In this document: piece by piece, positions 46,407 to 55,922 of the stretch | How positions within the stretch are numbered: the first letter of the stretch is position 1 | Layout of the letters: every line of letters begins with the position of its first letter | Assembly (NCBI GenBank): GCA_019058445.1 | Contig: JAHPZA010000001.1 | Span: 62,001-126,000 of the forward strand | DNA from: Promethearchaeota archaeon | GTDB lineage: Archaea > Asgardarchaeota > Lokiarchaeia > Sigyniarchaeales > SOKP01 | DNA length: 64,000 nt | Reading direction: 5' to 3' | Notes under the pieces: generated by a model | The model's database searches: none | Told to the model about the DNA's origin: nothing | Seen by the model: the letters and a program-made list of their open reading frames with translations, nothing else | Position numbers and translations under genes: made by a program

Positions 46407-47480
46407 TTATAATTTATATCTTAATATACCTACAATGGAACCTAAATCTATTATTTGTTGACCAGTAGAAGTTTGACTACTAACTATATCAACTTCCCCT
46501 CCAGAATATTCCACGTTGGTAATAATTCTCTCAATACTAAGTTTTTGAGTTTTTGAAGTCCCTCGAATTAATATATCTGCCACAAATAATTGTTTAATAG
46601 CACCCCTCTCAGAAGCTTCGCTGTTTTCATTAATACCAATTGAAATTAAATCGGGGTCTGTATTAAATAATTTAAAAATTTCTTCAATTTTTTCCGTTTC
46701 TTGTAATATTTTTATTTTCTCTTTTAATCCCGCCAATTCTTTAGATTTTAATGTCTCTCGAATAGCACTTTCCGTACCGGAGCTAGCGTGTATGCTTCTA
46801 ATTTTATGTATGTAATTGGGATTATATTTTTCTTTTAAATAATTTAGTAATAAATCTCTTGTATTTCCCGGGCCACAAAAAACAATTAAATTAATATCAG
46901 TTGAGTTTAGATTTTCTTCAATAATTTTTTTTAAATTTTCAAAAAAGTCAGTTAACGCTTTATTTCTTTGTGATTGTTCGTATCTTTTACCTGGTATGTG
47001 TGATTTTATTGTAGCTATCTTATTTTGACTAAAGTTTGTAATAATTTCGATTGTTGCAAGTCCCGTTTCAATCGCTATCATTAATATTACAAAGTTAGAC
47101 TCAAACTTAGAGGATTGTTTTAATCTTTTCATTTCTTGAGAAGACCATTTTTCTTTTATGATCGCAATTTTCTGTCCTTTTTCGATATTAAAGGTATGGT
47201 ATGTACCAAAACTTACAAAATCTTCTGGTCCCTCTATAATTGTCCCTTTAACTCTCAATCTATTTGAAAATTCATGAAAGGAAACATCCTCAACATTTAA
47301 TTTTAAAAACATAGGTTTTCTCTCACCTTTAGAGCCCTCTTTAAGTACTACTCTTCTTTGGGTTCGCGCAGCGACTTTATCATTTTTCGAGATGATATTA
47401 TACAGTGTCCACAGATCGTTTAAATTTTCTATTTTAACGATAATCTCTCCTTGTTTTTGATTGATTTCACGTATTTTCAA
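46407..47480 (-). CDS. pelA: pelota (Dom34) ribosome rescue factor
   Basis: Pelota enters the A site of stalled ribosomes and, with its GTPase partner and ABCE1, splits them. The 357 residues fit the family. The N-terminal Sm-like domain has AARTQRRV and VEDVSFHEFSNRLRVKGTI. The middle eRF1-like domain shows VIFCGPG-type FCGPGNTRD, and the end has GGEVDIVSSQTSTGQQI and SIVGILRYKL. Start is TTG at 47480 with no clear Shine-Dalgarno. Confidence 0.93.
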   Translation of the reverse strand: MKIREINQKQGEIIVKIENLNDLWTLYNIISKNDKVAARTQRRVVLKEGSKGERKPMFLKLNVEDVSFHEFSNRLRVKGTIIEGPEDFVSFGTYHTFNIEKGQKIAIIKEKWSSQEMKRLKQSSKFESNFVILMIAIETGLATIEIITNFSQNKIATIKSHIPGKRYEQSQRNKALTDFFENLKKIIEENLNSTDINLIVFCGPGNTRDLLLNYLKEKYNPNYIHKIRSIHASSGTESAIRETLKSKELAGLKEKIKILQETEKIEEIFKLFNTDPDLISIGINENSEASERGAIKQLFVADILIRGTSKTQKLSIERIITNVEYSGGEVDIVSSQTSTGQQIIDLGSIVGILRYKL

Positions 47481-47610
47481 ACTTAAATCTAAACTCCAAT
47501 AAAATTTTCTTATATTATAAGAAGAATAGATAGTAGAAAAATTGATTTACTATTAGAATGAAGTGAAGTTTAAAAAAATAGAAAAAAAATAAAGAAAAAA
47601 GAAATCTGAA

Positions 47611-47760
47611 TTATCCCTCTCCTAAAGCCTGCTTAACCTTCTCTAATTCTTCCATACGCTTCCTTTTTTCCTCTTCTCGCTTTTTCATCTCTGCTTCGTC
47701 TGGCTTAGCTAGAGATACTCCTTTCTTAATTTCATTTTCAAGCTCTTTATCTATTGGCAT
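47611..47760 (-). CDS. small charged helical protein (49 aa)
   Basis: A 50-codon frame in the otherwise empty stretch 47481-47835. The protein opens MPIDKELENEIKKGVSLAKP, then an uninterrupted Glu/Lys/Arg helix ending VKQALGEG. GGTGTTG precedes the ATG at good distance, and the codon choice looks coding. No function is evident. It may be a single-helix partner protein. Confidence 0.5.
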   Translation of the reverse strand: MPIDKELENEIKKGVSLAKPDEAEMKKREEEKRKRMEELEKVKQALGEG

Positions 47761-47835
47761 ATTTCAGCAACACCTTTTTTTTTTATCTTATTATAAAAAA
47801 ACTTATTTATAAGTTTTAGTTTATAGAAAAATCAT

Positions 47836-48285
47836 CTAAAGAATATCTAATTTCATTAAATATGCGTCCTCTTTTGATTGGTAATATTGATTTATTTTCT
47901 GTACTATTTTGAAGCCAAACTTACGATATAATTTTATAGCGGTAGAGTTTTTGACTTGTACATTTAGGACGACTTTTTTGATATCAGTTGATTCCTTGAT
48001 TTTTTTAACGGTGTTGAATAAAAGAAAAGAGCCATACCCTTTATTGTGATAGTTAGGATTAACCAAAAAATTAATTATATTTGCTCTATCAATTCTATCT
48101 TTTACTACAATAATGAACCCTATAATTTCTTTTCTAATTTTATTTTTTTCTAATTTTAAAAAATAGAGATTATTTCGAATTAATTTTTTTATTAAGGCTT
48201 TCGAAAATGCATTTTTATTGAACACCGATTTTTCCAGAAAAAAGATGTCATTTACATCTTTCGAAGATACTTGTTTAATTTTCAT
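47836..48285 (-). CDS. GNAT acetyltransferase, RimI-like
   Basis: A 149-residue single-domain N-acetyltransferase. The acetyl-CoA loop reads NPNYHNKGYGSFLL (about 83-96), followed by VVLNVQVKNSTAIKLYRKFGFK, the conserved end of RimI-type enzymes. The substrate is probably a protein N terminus. Its ATG overlaps the stop of the radical SAM gene (ATGA), so it is the last gene of a coupled cluster running from cutA. Confidence 0.85.
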   Translation of the reverse strand: MKIKQVSSKDVNDIFFLEKSVFNKNAFSKALIKKLIRNNLYFLKLEKNKIRKEIIGFIIVVKDRIDRANIINFLVNPNYHNKGYGSFLLFNTVKKIKESTDIKKVVLNVQVKNSTAIKLYRKFGFKIVQKINQYYQSKEDAYLMKLDIL

Positions 48286-49427
48286 TTAGATCCCTTCATT
48301 TCATGCTTGAAAACCTTAATGGGTGTTTTCTCTGTAATTTGACGGTATTCTCCTCTAAAAGGGATAATCTCTTCAACAAATCCATCCAAATTTTTATTTT
48401 CCAAAAATTCTATAAATTTATCTGTCAAAGCAATATAATATGGTAATCTTATTTTATTTTTTTCGATGGTTATTTGTTCTTTAGGGACATTAAATTTTGA
48501 GATAATTAATTCTTTTAGAGATGTTAAATTTTCGTCACTACCCTCAATTTGACCATATATAAGGAGCCCCTCCTCAGTTATTACTTCATATGGTAATTTA
48601 ATTGTTTTTGCTCTTCTTAAATAGCGGTTTTTTAATTGATGATAATCTTTTGCTTTAATTGTACAAAAATGAATTTTAAGAGAGGTTTTAGGAGCTAATT
48701 TTGTAATGAGCTTCATGGCCGTTTCTTTACTATTTTCAACAGTTGCAACCGTGTCTTTTTTTAATTTAAACCCTTTTTCCTTTAAATATTGACTATTAGG
48801 ATAACATATTTCAAATTCATTCAGATTAATGAATTCTGCTCCAATTTTATTTAAAAAAAGAATAAGATTTTCAAGATTATTGTTATATTCAAATCCGGGA
48901 ATTACAGGAACTTCAGCTCCCACAGAAAATCCTTTATTTAAAGCAAATTTAATATTTTCCCATTTATTTAGAGGAGGATGAAAGCGTATCTCATCTAGAC
49001 CAACTTCTGCTAATTTTTCTGCAATAGATTCATTGAAGTTCATTCCATTTGTGTACAAGTGTACATGAAATTTCTTCCCTTTCATTTTTTTAACATATTT
49101 TATGTAATCATAAGTTTTTTCTAAATTTGATTCTAAAAGTGGTTCTCCGCCAGTTATACTCATTCCTTTCGCATTGATTTTGTTAATCTCAATTAATAAA
49201 TCCTTATGAGAGAATACATGAATTTCATCAGCAAATGTTATATCCTTACCTCTCCTCTCTTCTGAGATGGGACAATACCATGAACAATGAGCAGGTTTTT
49301 GACATATGCCATTTAGAAATAATACAACTTTTACTCCCTTTAAACAAAGTTGACAACCTTTTGGGAGGTTTCTCCCCTTTATATAAAATGTGCTTCCTTT
49401 AGATTCTAAGATCTTGGTACTTTTCAT
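48282..49427 (-). CDS. radical SAM enzyme of the COG2108 type
   Basis: A 381-residue protein. The cluster region reads CQKPAHCSWYCPISEERRG (about residues 41-59). CxxxC is present, but the second spacing differs from the textbook CxxxCxxC. An earlier CQLC at 21-24 may carry another metal. GMSITGGEPLLE and HLYTNGMNF match radical SAM barrels. Archaeal COG2108 proteins have this form; the substrate is unknown. It overlaps both neighbours by four bases (ATGA). Confidence 0.7.
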   Translation of the reverse strand: MKSTKILESKGSTFYIKGRNLPKGCQLCLKGVKVVLFLNGICQKPAHCSWYCPISEERRGKDITFADEIHVFSHKDLLIEINKINAKGMSITGGEPLLESNLEKTYDYIKYVKKMKGKKFHVHLYTNGMNFNESIAEKLAEVGLDEIRFHPPLNKWENIKFALNKGFSVGAEVPVIPGFEYNNNLENLILFLNKIGAEFINLNEFEICYPNSQYLKEKGFKLKKDTVATVENSKETAMKLITKLAPKTSLKIHFCTIKAKDYHQLKNRYLRRAKTIKLPYEVITEEGLLIYGQIEGSDENLTSLKELIISKFNVPKEQITIEKNKIRLPYYIALTDKFIEFLENKNLDGFVEEIIPFRGEYRQITEKTPIKVFKHEMKGSK

Positions 49428-50125
49428 CTTTGATATAATTTTTTTCGAATTATTGTCTTTTTATTTGATAATTTTTTGAGAACTTCTTCCGTTGATTCAT
49501 TTATATCAAGCGATCTTTTTAAAAATACCCCCGTTTTTCCATGCTTCTCTCTTTTTAAGAGAACTTTTTTTCGTTCTAATATGGTATCAATACCAATACC
49601 TAATACTTTGGCTGCTACTGCTTCATTATCAATTATAGATAGTTCATCATGTCCTTGTGTGTTTGGCTGAATTAAGACCAATCTTTTATCAATGCCCGGT
49701 ACTCTCATACCTAATTTTAATTCATTTAAGCTTATTTTTCCTCCAAAATCATAAAATTCCAATGATTTCTTTGGTAGTTTAGTTAATGGTATAGTAATAC
49801 TTTCCAATTCGCTCAAATATATATAAAGCTTTATTGAATCTTTTGGAGTTGCCATAATAATTTCTCTAAAATAATGTTTGAAGCCATTTTTATTTAATAT
49901 AAATTCAATTCGGAATGATTGAATTGGTTCCGTGAAAATAATATCTATATCACTATTTTTATGTACGTTCCCTCGTGCGATGCTTCCATAAACATGCGGG
50001 TTTAAGCCCTCAAACATTTTTAAGAAGATAGCAGCCCTATCTCGTTTAATTTTAAGTAGAGCCCAATCAGATTTAGTGTATAGTATTGATTCGGAATACT
50101 CTCTTAAAATCTTTTCTTTTGACAT
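49424..50125 (-). CDS. archaeal predicted nucleotidyltransferase (COG1665-like)
   Basis: A 233-residue protein. YGSIARGNVHKNSDIDIIFT (about 46-65) is the GSxxRG and DxD metal-binding signature of the polymerase-beta nucleotidyltransferase fold. Further conserved stretches are LGMRVPGIDKRLVLI and HGKTGVFLKRSL. COG1665 proteins occur widely in archaea; the substrate is unknown. Coupled with the radical SAM gene and lying three bases after the next gene in the cluster. Confidence 0.8.
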   Translation of the reverse strand: MSKEKILREYSESILYTKSDWALLKIKRDRAAIFLKMFEGLNPHVYGSIARGNVHKNSDIDIIFTEPIQSFRIEFILNKNGFKHYFREIIMATPKDSIKLYIYLSELESITIPLTKLPKKSLEFYDFGGKISLNELKLGMRVPGIDKRLVLIQPNTQGHDELSIIDNEAVAAKVLGIGIDTILERKKVLLKREKHGKTGVFLKRSLDINESTEEVLKKLSNKKTIIRKKLYQR

Positions 50126-50128
50126 GAA

Positions 50129-50983
50129 TTAGGATAATTTTTGGGATTTTAATATATTTGATTCTACTAAATTAATGATTATCCCTAAAAGAATGGTCTC
50201 ATAGCATTTAAATAAACTCTTGCTTTTATCTAATATCCATAAATTAGTATTGGGAAGATTATAATCTGCTAAATGGGTGGATAGCAGTTTTATCTTTTTA
50301 CTTGTTAGAATTTTACTTGATTTCTTACTAAAAATAATAAACAGTTTAGACAATATATCCTCTTTCTCAGTAATGCCAGTGATATGTTTCTTGGCTATTA
50401 ATTCAAATTTCGGATTAATTAAAATCACTCCAGCATTATTTTTATCATATATAAGGGGAGTAATAAAAACCATTATTTTATGATGAGTAATAAGTATATA
50501 GTTAGAATTGGTGATCACTTCTTTTTGTTTTAGGGAGTGTAAGATAGAGGAACTTAGATTTGCAGATTCTAAATGTAGTTCTTTATCTAAATTACCATGA
50601 TTAAGAGAGCATTTATTACTAAGAACTATATTAATCACATCAAATCCATAGCTAGCCAAACCTTCGGTTAAAACGTTAAATAATCTATTATACTTGTGAG
50701 ATCTAATTAATAGAATTGATGGATTTTGCATAGCCTTCCTTTTTAAAACATGATTAATGGTTATAGTAATTTTTTTGAGTTTAACGGATTGATTTATTGG
50801 TTTAAAGGACTGAATATTTAATATAACCCGGGACAAATAAACGTTAGATAATGTGGATCTCCACCTAACTCTTTCCTTAAAAATTCTCACACTAACCAAG
50901 AACACAATTAATAATAGAATTACGACGGTATCAATGAAAATCCAATCAAACTGAAAAAAATTTATAGCCAAATTATTCAACAA
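50129..50983 (-). CDS. membrane-anchored protein of unknown function
   Basis: A 284-residue protein with one N-terminal hydrophobic helix (about 15-33). The following part has alternating strands and helices (SILLIRSHKYNRLFNVLTEG, YGFDVINIVLSN, GVILINPKF) reminiscent of an alpha/beta-hydrolase-like fold, but no nucleophile elbow is seen. Its start overlaps the end of cutA by 11 bases. Confidence 0.45.
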   Translation of the reverse strand: MLNNLAINFFQFDWIFIDTVVILLLIVFLVSVRIFKERVRWRSTLSNVYLSRVILNIQSFKPINQSVKLKKITITINHVLKRKAMQNPSILLIRSHKYNRLFNVLTEGLASYGFDVINIVLSNKCSLNHGNLDKELHLESANLSSSILHSLKQKEVITNSNYILITHHKIMVFITPLIYDKNNAGVILINPKFELIAKKHITGITEKEDILSKLFIIFSKKSSKILTSKKIKLLSTHLADYNLPNTNLWILDKSKSLFKCYETILLGIIINLVESNILKSQKLS

Positions 50984-51299
50984 CTTCCTTTATCCAATTT
51001 AAATATTTTTCAGAACCCTTTTCAATTTTAAATCCAATACATTCAGGTATATCATAGCTATGTATCTCACTGATCTTCTGAATAAGTAAATTACTTTTTT
51101 CCTCCGTGGTTTTTATCAATAATAGATGCTCGTTGTCTTCTTCGATGTTGCCTTTCCATGTATAGATGGAAAAAATCTTTTGAATAATATTGACACATGC
51201 TGCAAGGTTAGCCTCAACTAAAATTCTTGCTATGCTTTTTCCTTCTTCAATGGTTGGCACAGTTACAAGAAATAAATAGTAACTCATATCACACTTCAC
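50973..51299 (-). CDS. cutA: CutA divalent-ion tolerance protein
   Basis: A 108-residue trimeric ferredoxin-like-fold protein. It has VTVPTIEEGKSIARILVEANLAACVNI, WKGNIEEDNEHLLLIKTT and SYDIPECIGFKIEKGS, the expected conserved blocks (shown here in parts, all contiguous with the family pattern). CutA is linked to divalent metal tolerance; its exact role in archaea is unclear. First gene of a translationally coupled minus-strand cluster. Confidence 0.92.
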   Translation of the reverse strand: MKCDMSYYLFLVTVPTIEEGKSIARILVEANLAACVNIIQKIFSIYTWKGNIEEDNEHLLLIKTTEEKSNLLIQKISEIHSYDIPECIGFKIEKGSEKYLNWIKEVVE

Positions 51300-51462
51300 A
51301 CATTTCTTTTTTCACTTATTGTTATAAAAGATGGTTCTCTTAAATTTTATTTTATATGTTTTCAAAATAGTATGTAATTATCAAATTATGTTATTTTCGT
51401 AAGCTATTAAGAGGGATGTTAAAAAATTCATAGAAATAAAAATTAATGATTTACTCAAAAAG

Positions 51463-51475
51463 AATATATAAATAC
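51463..51475 (+). promoter_or_regulatory. TATA box of the longin-like gene
   Basis: AATATATAAATAC fits the archaeal TATA consensus. It lies about 115 bases before the ATG at 51588, so the transcript would have a leader of about 85 bases ending with AGAGGT. Confidence 0.4.
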
Positions 51476-51587
51476 TCGAAATATTATTAATAATAAAACT
51501 ATAACAGAAAGTAAAATTATAGTTGTTAAATAAGTTAAGCTTTAAATTAAAATACAAGAGTAAAAACTTATGCAAGAGGTTTATTAA

Positions 51588-52313
51588 ATGTTACATAATC
51601 TCTATCTCATTCACCAACATACGGGCATTTGCCTAATCCATAGGAAATATGGCACCATAGAATTTAACCAAGATTTAGTGTCCGGCTTTCTTACGGCATT
51701 AAAAGATTTCTCAGTTGAATTTTCTAAAGGATCAGGTGAATTGAAAGTAATTGACATGCAGGTTTTTTATTTAATGCTGGTTTTCAAGGAGGGTGTATTG
51801 GTAACGGCCGCAGCAGACAAAAATGATGATAGTAAAATCACTCACCGGGCTTTAAGTGATATTATTGATAAATTTACGACGGAATTTGGTGAAAGCATCA
51901 AAACATGGAAAGGTGATGTACGGATTTTCAAAGATTTTCATGAAAAAATTGATACTATTTTAGAGAATGGTAGAGTTGCTGAAATAAAACTAAGAATTCC
52001 TATTCTAAAAATTTATAAGAAAGATTTTGTGAAATCTCAGAAAAAACTAGCAAAAAGCGGATTGCTTATTTCTGAAGAGGATTTAAGGGAAGTTTCGGAT
52101 AAAAAACCCGAATGGACTAAAAAGAGGCTACCGAAGCAAGTGATATCTCAAGGATTTTTGGACAAGACACAATATGAAATTGCTCATTTGGCAGATGGAT
52201 TTCATACGGTTTCGGATATTGCCGAAGAAGTGGGAGTACCTGAGGCAGATGTTCAAGTTATAATCGACAGTCTGGATTCCCTGGGATTACTCCAATTTAT
52301 AGAAATAGAATAA
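51588..52313 (+). CDS. longin/roadblock-like protein with winged-helix end
   Basis: A 241-residue protein. The first 120 residues have the five-strand and helix order of longin or roadblock domains (LYLIHQHTGICLIHR, VSGFLTALKDFSVEF, VFYLMLVFKEGVLVTAA). The C-terminal 70 residues form a winged helix (LADGFHTVSDIAEEVGV, VIIDSLDSLGLL). Asgard archaea encode many such domains, which in eukaryotes regulate small GTPases and vesicle traffic. Start ATG after AGAGGT. The link to GTPase control is inferred. Confidence 0.6.
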   Translation: MLHNLYLIHQHTGICLIHRKYGTIEFNQDLVSGFLTALKDFSVEFSKGSGELKVIDMQVFYLMLVFKEGVLVTAAADKNDDSKITHRALSDIIDKFTTEFGESIKTWKGDVRIFKDFHEKIDTILENGRVAEIKLRIPILKIYKKDFVKSQKKLAKSGLLISEEDLREVSDKKPEWTKKRLPKQVISQGFLDKTQYEIAHLADGFHTVSDIAEEVGVPEADVQVIIDSLDSLGLLQFIEIE

Positions 52314-52550
52314 ATATTGTCCCAAAATTCTTTACTTTTTCTTATTGAAAATACGTTGATAAATAGTTTTTTCAGTAAACTATACATATTTCACTAAATT
52401 TTAACTTTGGGATTTGGATTTCTTTCAAGTAGTTAAAAAATTCTTATTTTCTGTTATTACAATAAAAAATTTAAATGATTTTGAAATTAAACAATTAACC
52501 TTTTGAATTAACTTTTTGAAACTTGTATTATTAAAATATTGTGATCAAGG

Positions 52551-54023
52551 ATGAATTTGAACAAAATAGACGATAATATCTATGAAATTCCACCTAAGAC
52601 AATAATGGTAAGAGTTCATGGTGAAATTAAAAAGTTTCACATGAAGGTTCCTGCCCATATTTATGCAAACGAATATATCTTAGGCAGGATTCAACAGGAT
52701 AGAACTTTAGATCAGATAAGTAATGTTGCCTGTTTACCCGGAATTGAAAAACATGCAATAGCTCTTTCAGATGCTCATCAAGGATATGGATTTTGTATTG
52801 GTGGTGTTGCTGGAACTGATGCCAATTCTGGTATGGTCTCCCCAGGAGGAGTGGGCTACGATATTAATTGCGGAGTGAGATTACTTCGCACCAATTTGTT
52901 GTTAAATGATATCGAAAAAATACTTCCAGATTTGTTGAATTCCATTTTTAGAAATATCCCTTCAGGATTGGGGTCCAAAGGGAAATTAAATATAAATTAT
53001 TCAGATTTAGATAAAGTATTAGATAATGGATTAAATTGGGCGTTAGAGAAAGGATATGCAATAGAAGAGGACCTAAAACATTGTGAAGAAAATGGGTGCT
53101 TAAAAGATGCAGATGCGAGCTTAGTATCTGAAAAAGCAAAACAAAGAGCAATTAAACAATTGGGCTCTTTAGGGAGTGGGAATCATTTTCTTGAAATACA
53201 AAAGGTTGATGAGATATATAATCAAGAAATTGCACAAAAATTAGGATTTAATGAGAAAAATCAAATTACTGTAATGGTGCATACTGGTAGTAGAGCATTA
53301 GGGCATCAAGTATGTACCGATTCACTGCGAAATATTGAACGTGCAATGAAGAAATACCAAATTAAAGTCCCTGATAGAGAACTCGCATGTGTACCCGCTG
53401 ATACACCAGAAGCACAAAATTATTTAAGTCAAATGGCTTGCGCTGCAAATTTTGGATTTAATAATCGGCAATTAATTACTCATTGGTTAAGAGAAGCGTT
53501 TCAGGGAATATTTAAAAAACAATTTGAAGATTTAGATTTAAACCTAATATATGGTGTTTGCCATAATATTTTAAAAATCGAAGAACATGAAGTGGACGGA
53601 AAGAAAATGAAACTAAATGTCCATAGGAAAGGCGCTACTAGAGCGTTTCCTCCCGGTCATCCAGAGATCCCACAAGATTATAAAGATATTGGACAGCCTG
53701 CATTAATTCCAGGAACCATGGGTTCTGCCTCTTATGTATGCGTTGGAAAACCAAAAGCAATGGATTTATCATTTGGTTCAACAGCTCATGGTTCTGGAAG
53801 ATTAATGTCTCGTTCTAAGGCTAAAAAGAAATACTGGGGAGAGCAAATTAAAAAAGATTTAAGTAAAAAAGGTATTCTTGTAAAGGCGGCTTCCATGCAG
53901 GTTATTGCTGAAGAAGCTCCCGGAGCATATAAAGATATTGATCAAGTAGTAAATGTGAGCCATGATCTTGGAATTGTTGAAAAGATCGTTAGGTTAGTAC
54001 CTGTAGGCGTTGTAAAAGGTTAA
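52551..54023 (+). CDS. rtcB: RtcB 3'-phosphate RNA ligase
   Basis: RtcB joins RNA 2',3'-cyclic phosphate ends to 5'-OH ends, as in tRNA splicing. The 490 residues match archaeal RtcB in length, with no intein. Motifs are ALSDAHQGYGF, GGVGYDINCGVRLL, GSGNHFLE, HTGSRALGHQV, HRKGATRAFPPG, GTMGSASYVCVG and STAHGSGRLMSR. The archease cofactor gene is convergent, ending seven bases away. Confidence 0.95.
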   Translation: MNLNKIDDNIYEIPPKTIMVRVHGEIKKFHMKVPAHIYANEYILGRIQQDRTLDQISNVACLPGIEKHAIALSDAHQGYGFCIGGVAGTDANSGMVSPGGVGYDINCGVRLLRTNLLLNDIEKILPDLLNSIFRNIPSGLGSKGKLNINYSDLDKVLDNGLNWALEKGYAIEEDLKHCEENGCLKDADASLVSEKAKQRAIKQLGSLGSGNHFLEIQKVDEIYNQEIAQKLGFNEKNQITVMVHTGSRALGHQVCTDSLRNIERAMKKYQIKVPDRELACVPADTPEAQNYLSQMACAANFGFNNRQLITHWLREAFQGIFKKQFEDLDLNLIYGVCHNILKIEEHEVDGKKMKLNVHRKGATRAFPPGHPEIPQDYKDIGQPALIPGTMGSASYVCVGKPKAMDLSFGSTAHGSGRLMSRSKAKKKYWGEQIKKDLSKKGILVKAASMQVIAEEAPGAYKDIDQVVNVSHDLGIVEKIVRLVPVGVVKG

Positions 54024-54029
54024 AATAGA

Positions 54030-54467
54030 TTATATATCAAAAACGATATCAATTTCCACTCTATTTAGTTCTTCTTCTATTTTCATAAAAGAATAGGTAA
54101 TTGCTTTGACTTCAATTCCTGTATCGTGTTTTAATTTATCGAATTTCTCTCCTTTTAATATAGCGAATAATTCAAATTGTCCATTAATTTTTTTAATGTG
54201 TTTTATTTCAATGTCTCTAAATACTAAATCTTCCACATCAAAAATATATAGGAATTCACTGAGAAAATCAAACAAAAGAGCCTCTTTATCCTCTGCTTTA
54301 ACTTCTAAAACTTTCTCAATTTGAGGAGTTATTTTATTCAAATCTGGAGTAATTGTCGCCATTAGACTGTATGCGGTTTGAGCAAAGGCTTGTTCAAGAT
54401 TGTTACCCCAAGATTTAACTTGTACATCAGCAGTGTGATCAATAAATTTATATCCAGATTCCTTCAT
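54030..54467 (-). CDS. archease, RtcB activator
   Basis: A 145-residue protein of the archease family, which promotes RtcB guanylylation. KFIDHTADVQVKSWG is the N-terminal signature with the metal-binding Asp. LLFDFLSEFLYIFDVEDLVF follows, and the protein ends with a final VDIVFDI whose Asp is the expected C-terminal ligand. Located tail to tail with rtcB. Confidence 0.93.
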   Translation of the reverse strand: MKESGYKFIDHTADVQVKSWGNNLEQAFAQTAYSLMATITPDLNKITPQIEKVLEVKAEDKEALLFDFLSEFLYIFDVEDLVFRDIEIKHIKKINGQFELFAILKGEKFDKLKHDTGIEVKAITYSFMKIEEELNRVEIDIVFDI

Positions 54468-54570
54468 GAATTCCTTTATTTTTCAACTATTTTCTTTTTA
54501 CTATTGCATAATTGTTAGTAGTAAATAAAAATATATGAGTTTAAAATGGTTTTAATAAATTTGATTATGT

Positions 54571-55152
54571 ATGTTAAGCTTATATAATGCATTCGTAATT
54601 TATTTTACTTGCTTACTTTTGATTGAATTCCTTATCATCATTCTACTTTACAGCCATTCTAATTTTTTTGAGACAGACAGTTTGTTTTCAATGCGTGTTT
54701 CGATGAAGAAACGATATATGAATGATGAACTCAAATATTATCGTTACTTTTACCAAAAAATTAAAGTAAAACCGGAAAATATTATAATTGTAGGGAATTT
54801 TGTCTTTTTTTTCGTTAAAGGGAGTGATTTTTTCAAAGTAAAGGCCCATTTGGGCTCATTAAGAAGGAATCTAGGAAGTAAGGTGCTAATAATAAGGGCA
54901 GAGAATACATTGATAACTCTGCTATTCAGCTTTTTTCCCGACCTTTATATTCATGACATAGTGAGTATTATGAACAAATATACAGGGAATATAAATATTA
55001 CGATTTATTTTATATCTTTTGAAGAGAGAGGGATTGCTATTGGGCGAAATGGGGAATATATTAAAGCAGTTAACGAAATTTTTAAAAAATATATTACTTT
55101 TGAAAAAGACATCGATTCTATTAAAATCAAATGTGAATTTTTTCAACTTTGA
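54571..55152 (+). CDS. membrane-anchored KH-domain protein
   Basis: A 193-residue protein with an N-terminal hydrophobic helix (about 8-28). The soluble part ends in ERGIAIGRNGEYIKAVNEIF (about 150-169), the GxxG-type loop and helices of a KH domain as in archaeal NusA-like proteins. A membrane tether on a KH RNA-binding domain is unusual. The helix LIEFLIIILLYSHSN resembles the N-terminal helix of the convergent carS product (FLDFLIITLLYSYSD). Confidence 0.6.
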   Translation: MLSLYNAFVIYFTCLLLIEFLIIILLYSHSNFFETDSLFSMRVSMKKRYMNDELKYYRYFYQKIKVKPENIIIVGNFVFFFVKGSDFFKVKAHLGSLRRNLGSKVLIIRAENTLITLLFSFFPDLYIHDIVSIMNKYTGNINITIYFISFEERGIAIGRNGEYIKAVNEIFKKYITFEKDIDSIKIKCEFFQL

Positions 55153-55157
55153 AGTCC

Positions 55158-55922
55158 TTACCAAGGGACATCTTTTAAACCTAATATAAACGCAATAGTA
55201 TTAGCAATTACACTTACGCTGGGGGTTAAAATCATAAGAAATATGATTATATTAATATCTGGAATCCAAAATAATTCCGGTAATAATAATGCGGGAATAG
55301 ATGCTAAGATTATAGCAAAGAAAGCAAAATCCAATTGATCAATGATAGGTGCTGGTGCTCCGCTCTCAAGATTGAATCGACGTTTTAAGAAGGAACCAAT
55401 CAAATCACCAATCGCGGCACCATACGCACATAGAATAATTCTTATAATAAGAGAAATAAATCCTGATGGAAAGGTTCCTCCGATGAAATAATATTTATAA
55501 TAAGAAATATCTTCATAAATTACAAATAATCCTTCTTTTGCAGACCCTTTTTGGTATTCAGCAATATAAGGCCAAAAAATTAGAAATAAAAACCCTACTG
55601 CAACAGATATAGGAATTCCAATATATAAAGGTCCCTTGATTAATCCATTCCAAGTCTTATGATCTCCAAAAATCCTCCTTCCATCACTCCAATTTCTCCC
55701 TCCATCTATGGGTTTACCACCTCCTACAAGAACCATTCCAGCATTTGAGAGATAAGCAGGAAAAATAAAGAGGAGACTAAAAACTAGAATCGAAATCCAA
55801 TCAGAATAACTATAAAGTAGAGTTATAATGAGGAAGTCTAAAAACAACAAACTTGCAAAAAAAATCGTTAATCCAAATGTTATTTTTTTATGCTTCTGTT
55901 CTATAGTATTATTTTCATCCAC
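55158..55922 (-). CDS. carS: CDP-archaeol synthase
   Basis: CarS activates unsaturated archaetidic acid with CTP to make CDP-archaeol, a step in archaeal ether-lipid synthesis. The 254-residue multi-pass protein has the family signatures GGGKPIDGG followed by DGRRIFGDHKTW, and GDLIGSFLKRRFNLESGAPA then DQLDF. It carries an additional N-terminal hydrophobic helix similar to that of the neighbouring KH protein. Upstream is the 359-base region before cdc6, which is divergent. Confidence 0.93.
   Translation of the reverse strand: MDENNTIEQKHKKITFGLTIFFASLLFLDFLIITLLYSYSDWISILVFSLLFIFPAYLSNAGMVLVGGGKPIDGGRNWSDGRRIFGDHKTWNGLIKGPLYIGIPISVAVGFLFLIFWPYIAEYQKGSAKEGLFVIYEDISYYKYYFIGGTFPSGFISLIIRIILCAYGAAIGDLIGSFLKRRFNLESGAPAPIIDQLDFAFFAIILASIPALLLPELFWIPDINIIIFLMILTPSVSVIANTIAFILGLKDVPW

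Noticed and set aside
52551..54023. Possible intein in rtcB
   Set aside because: Length and motif spacing fit an intein-free enzyme.
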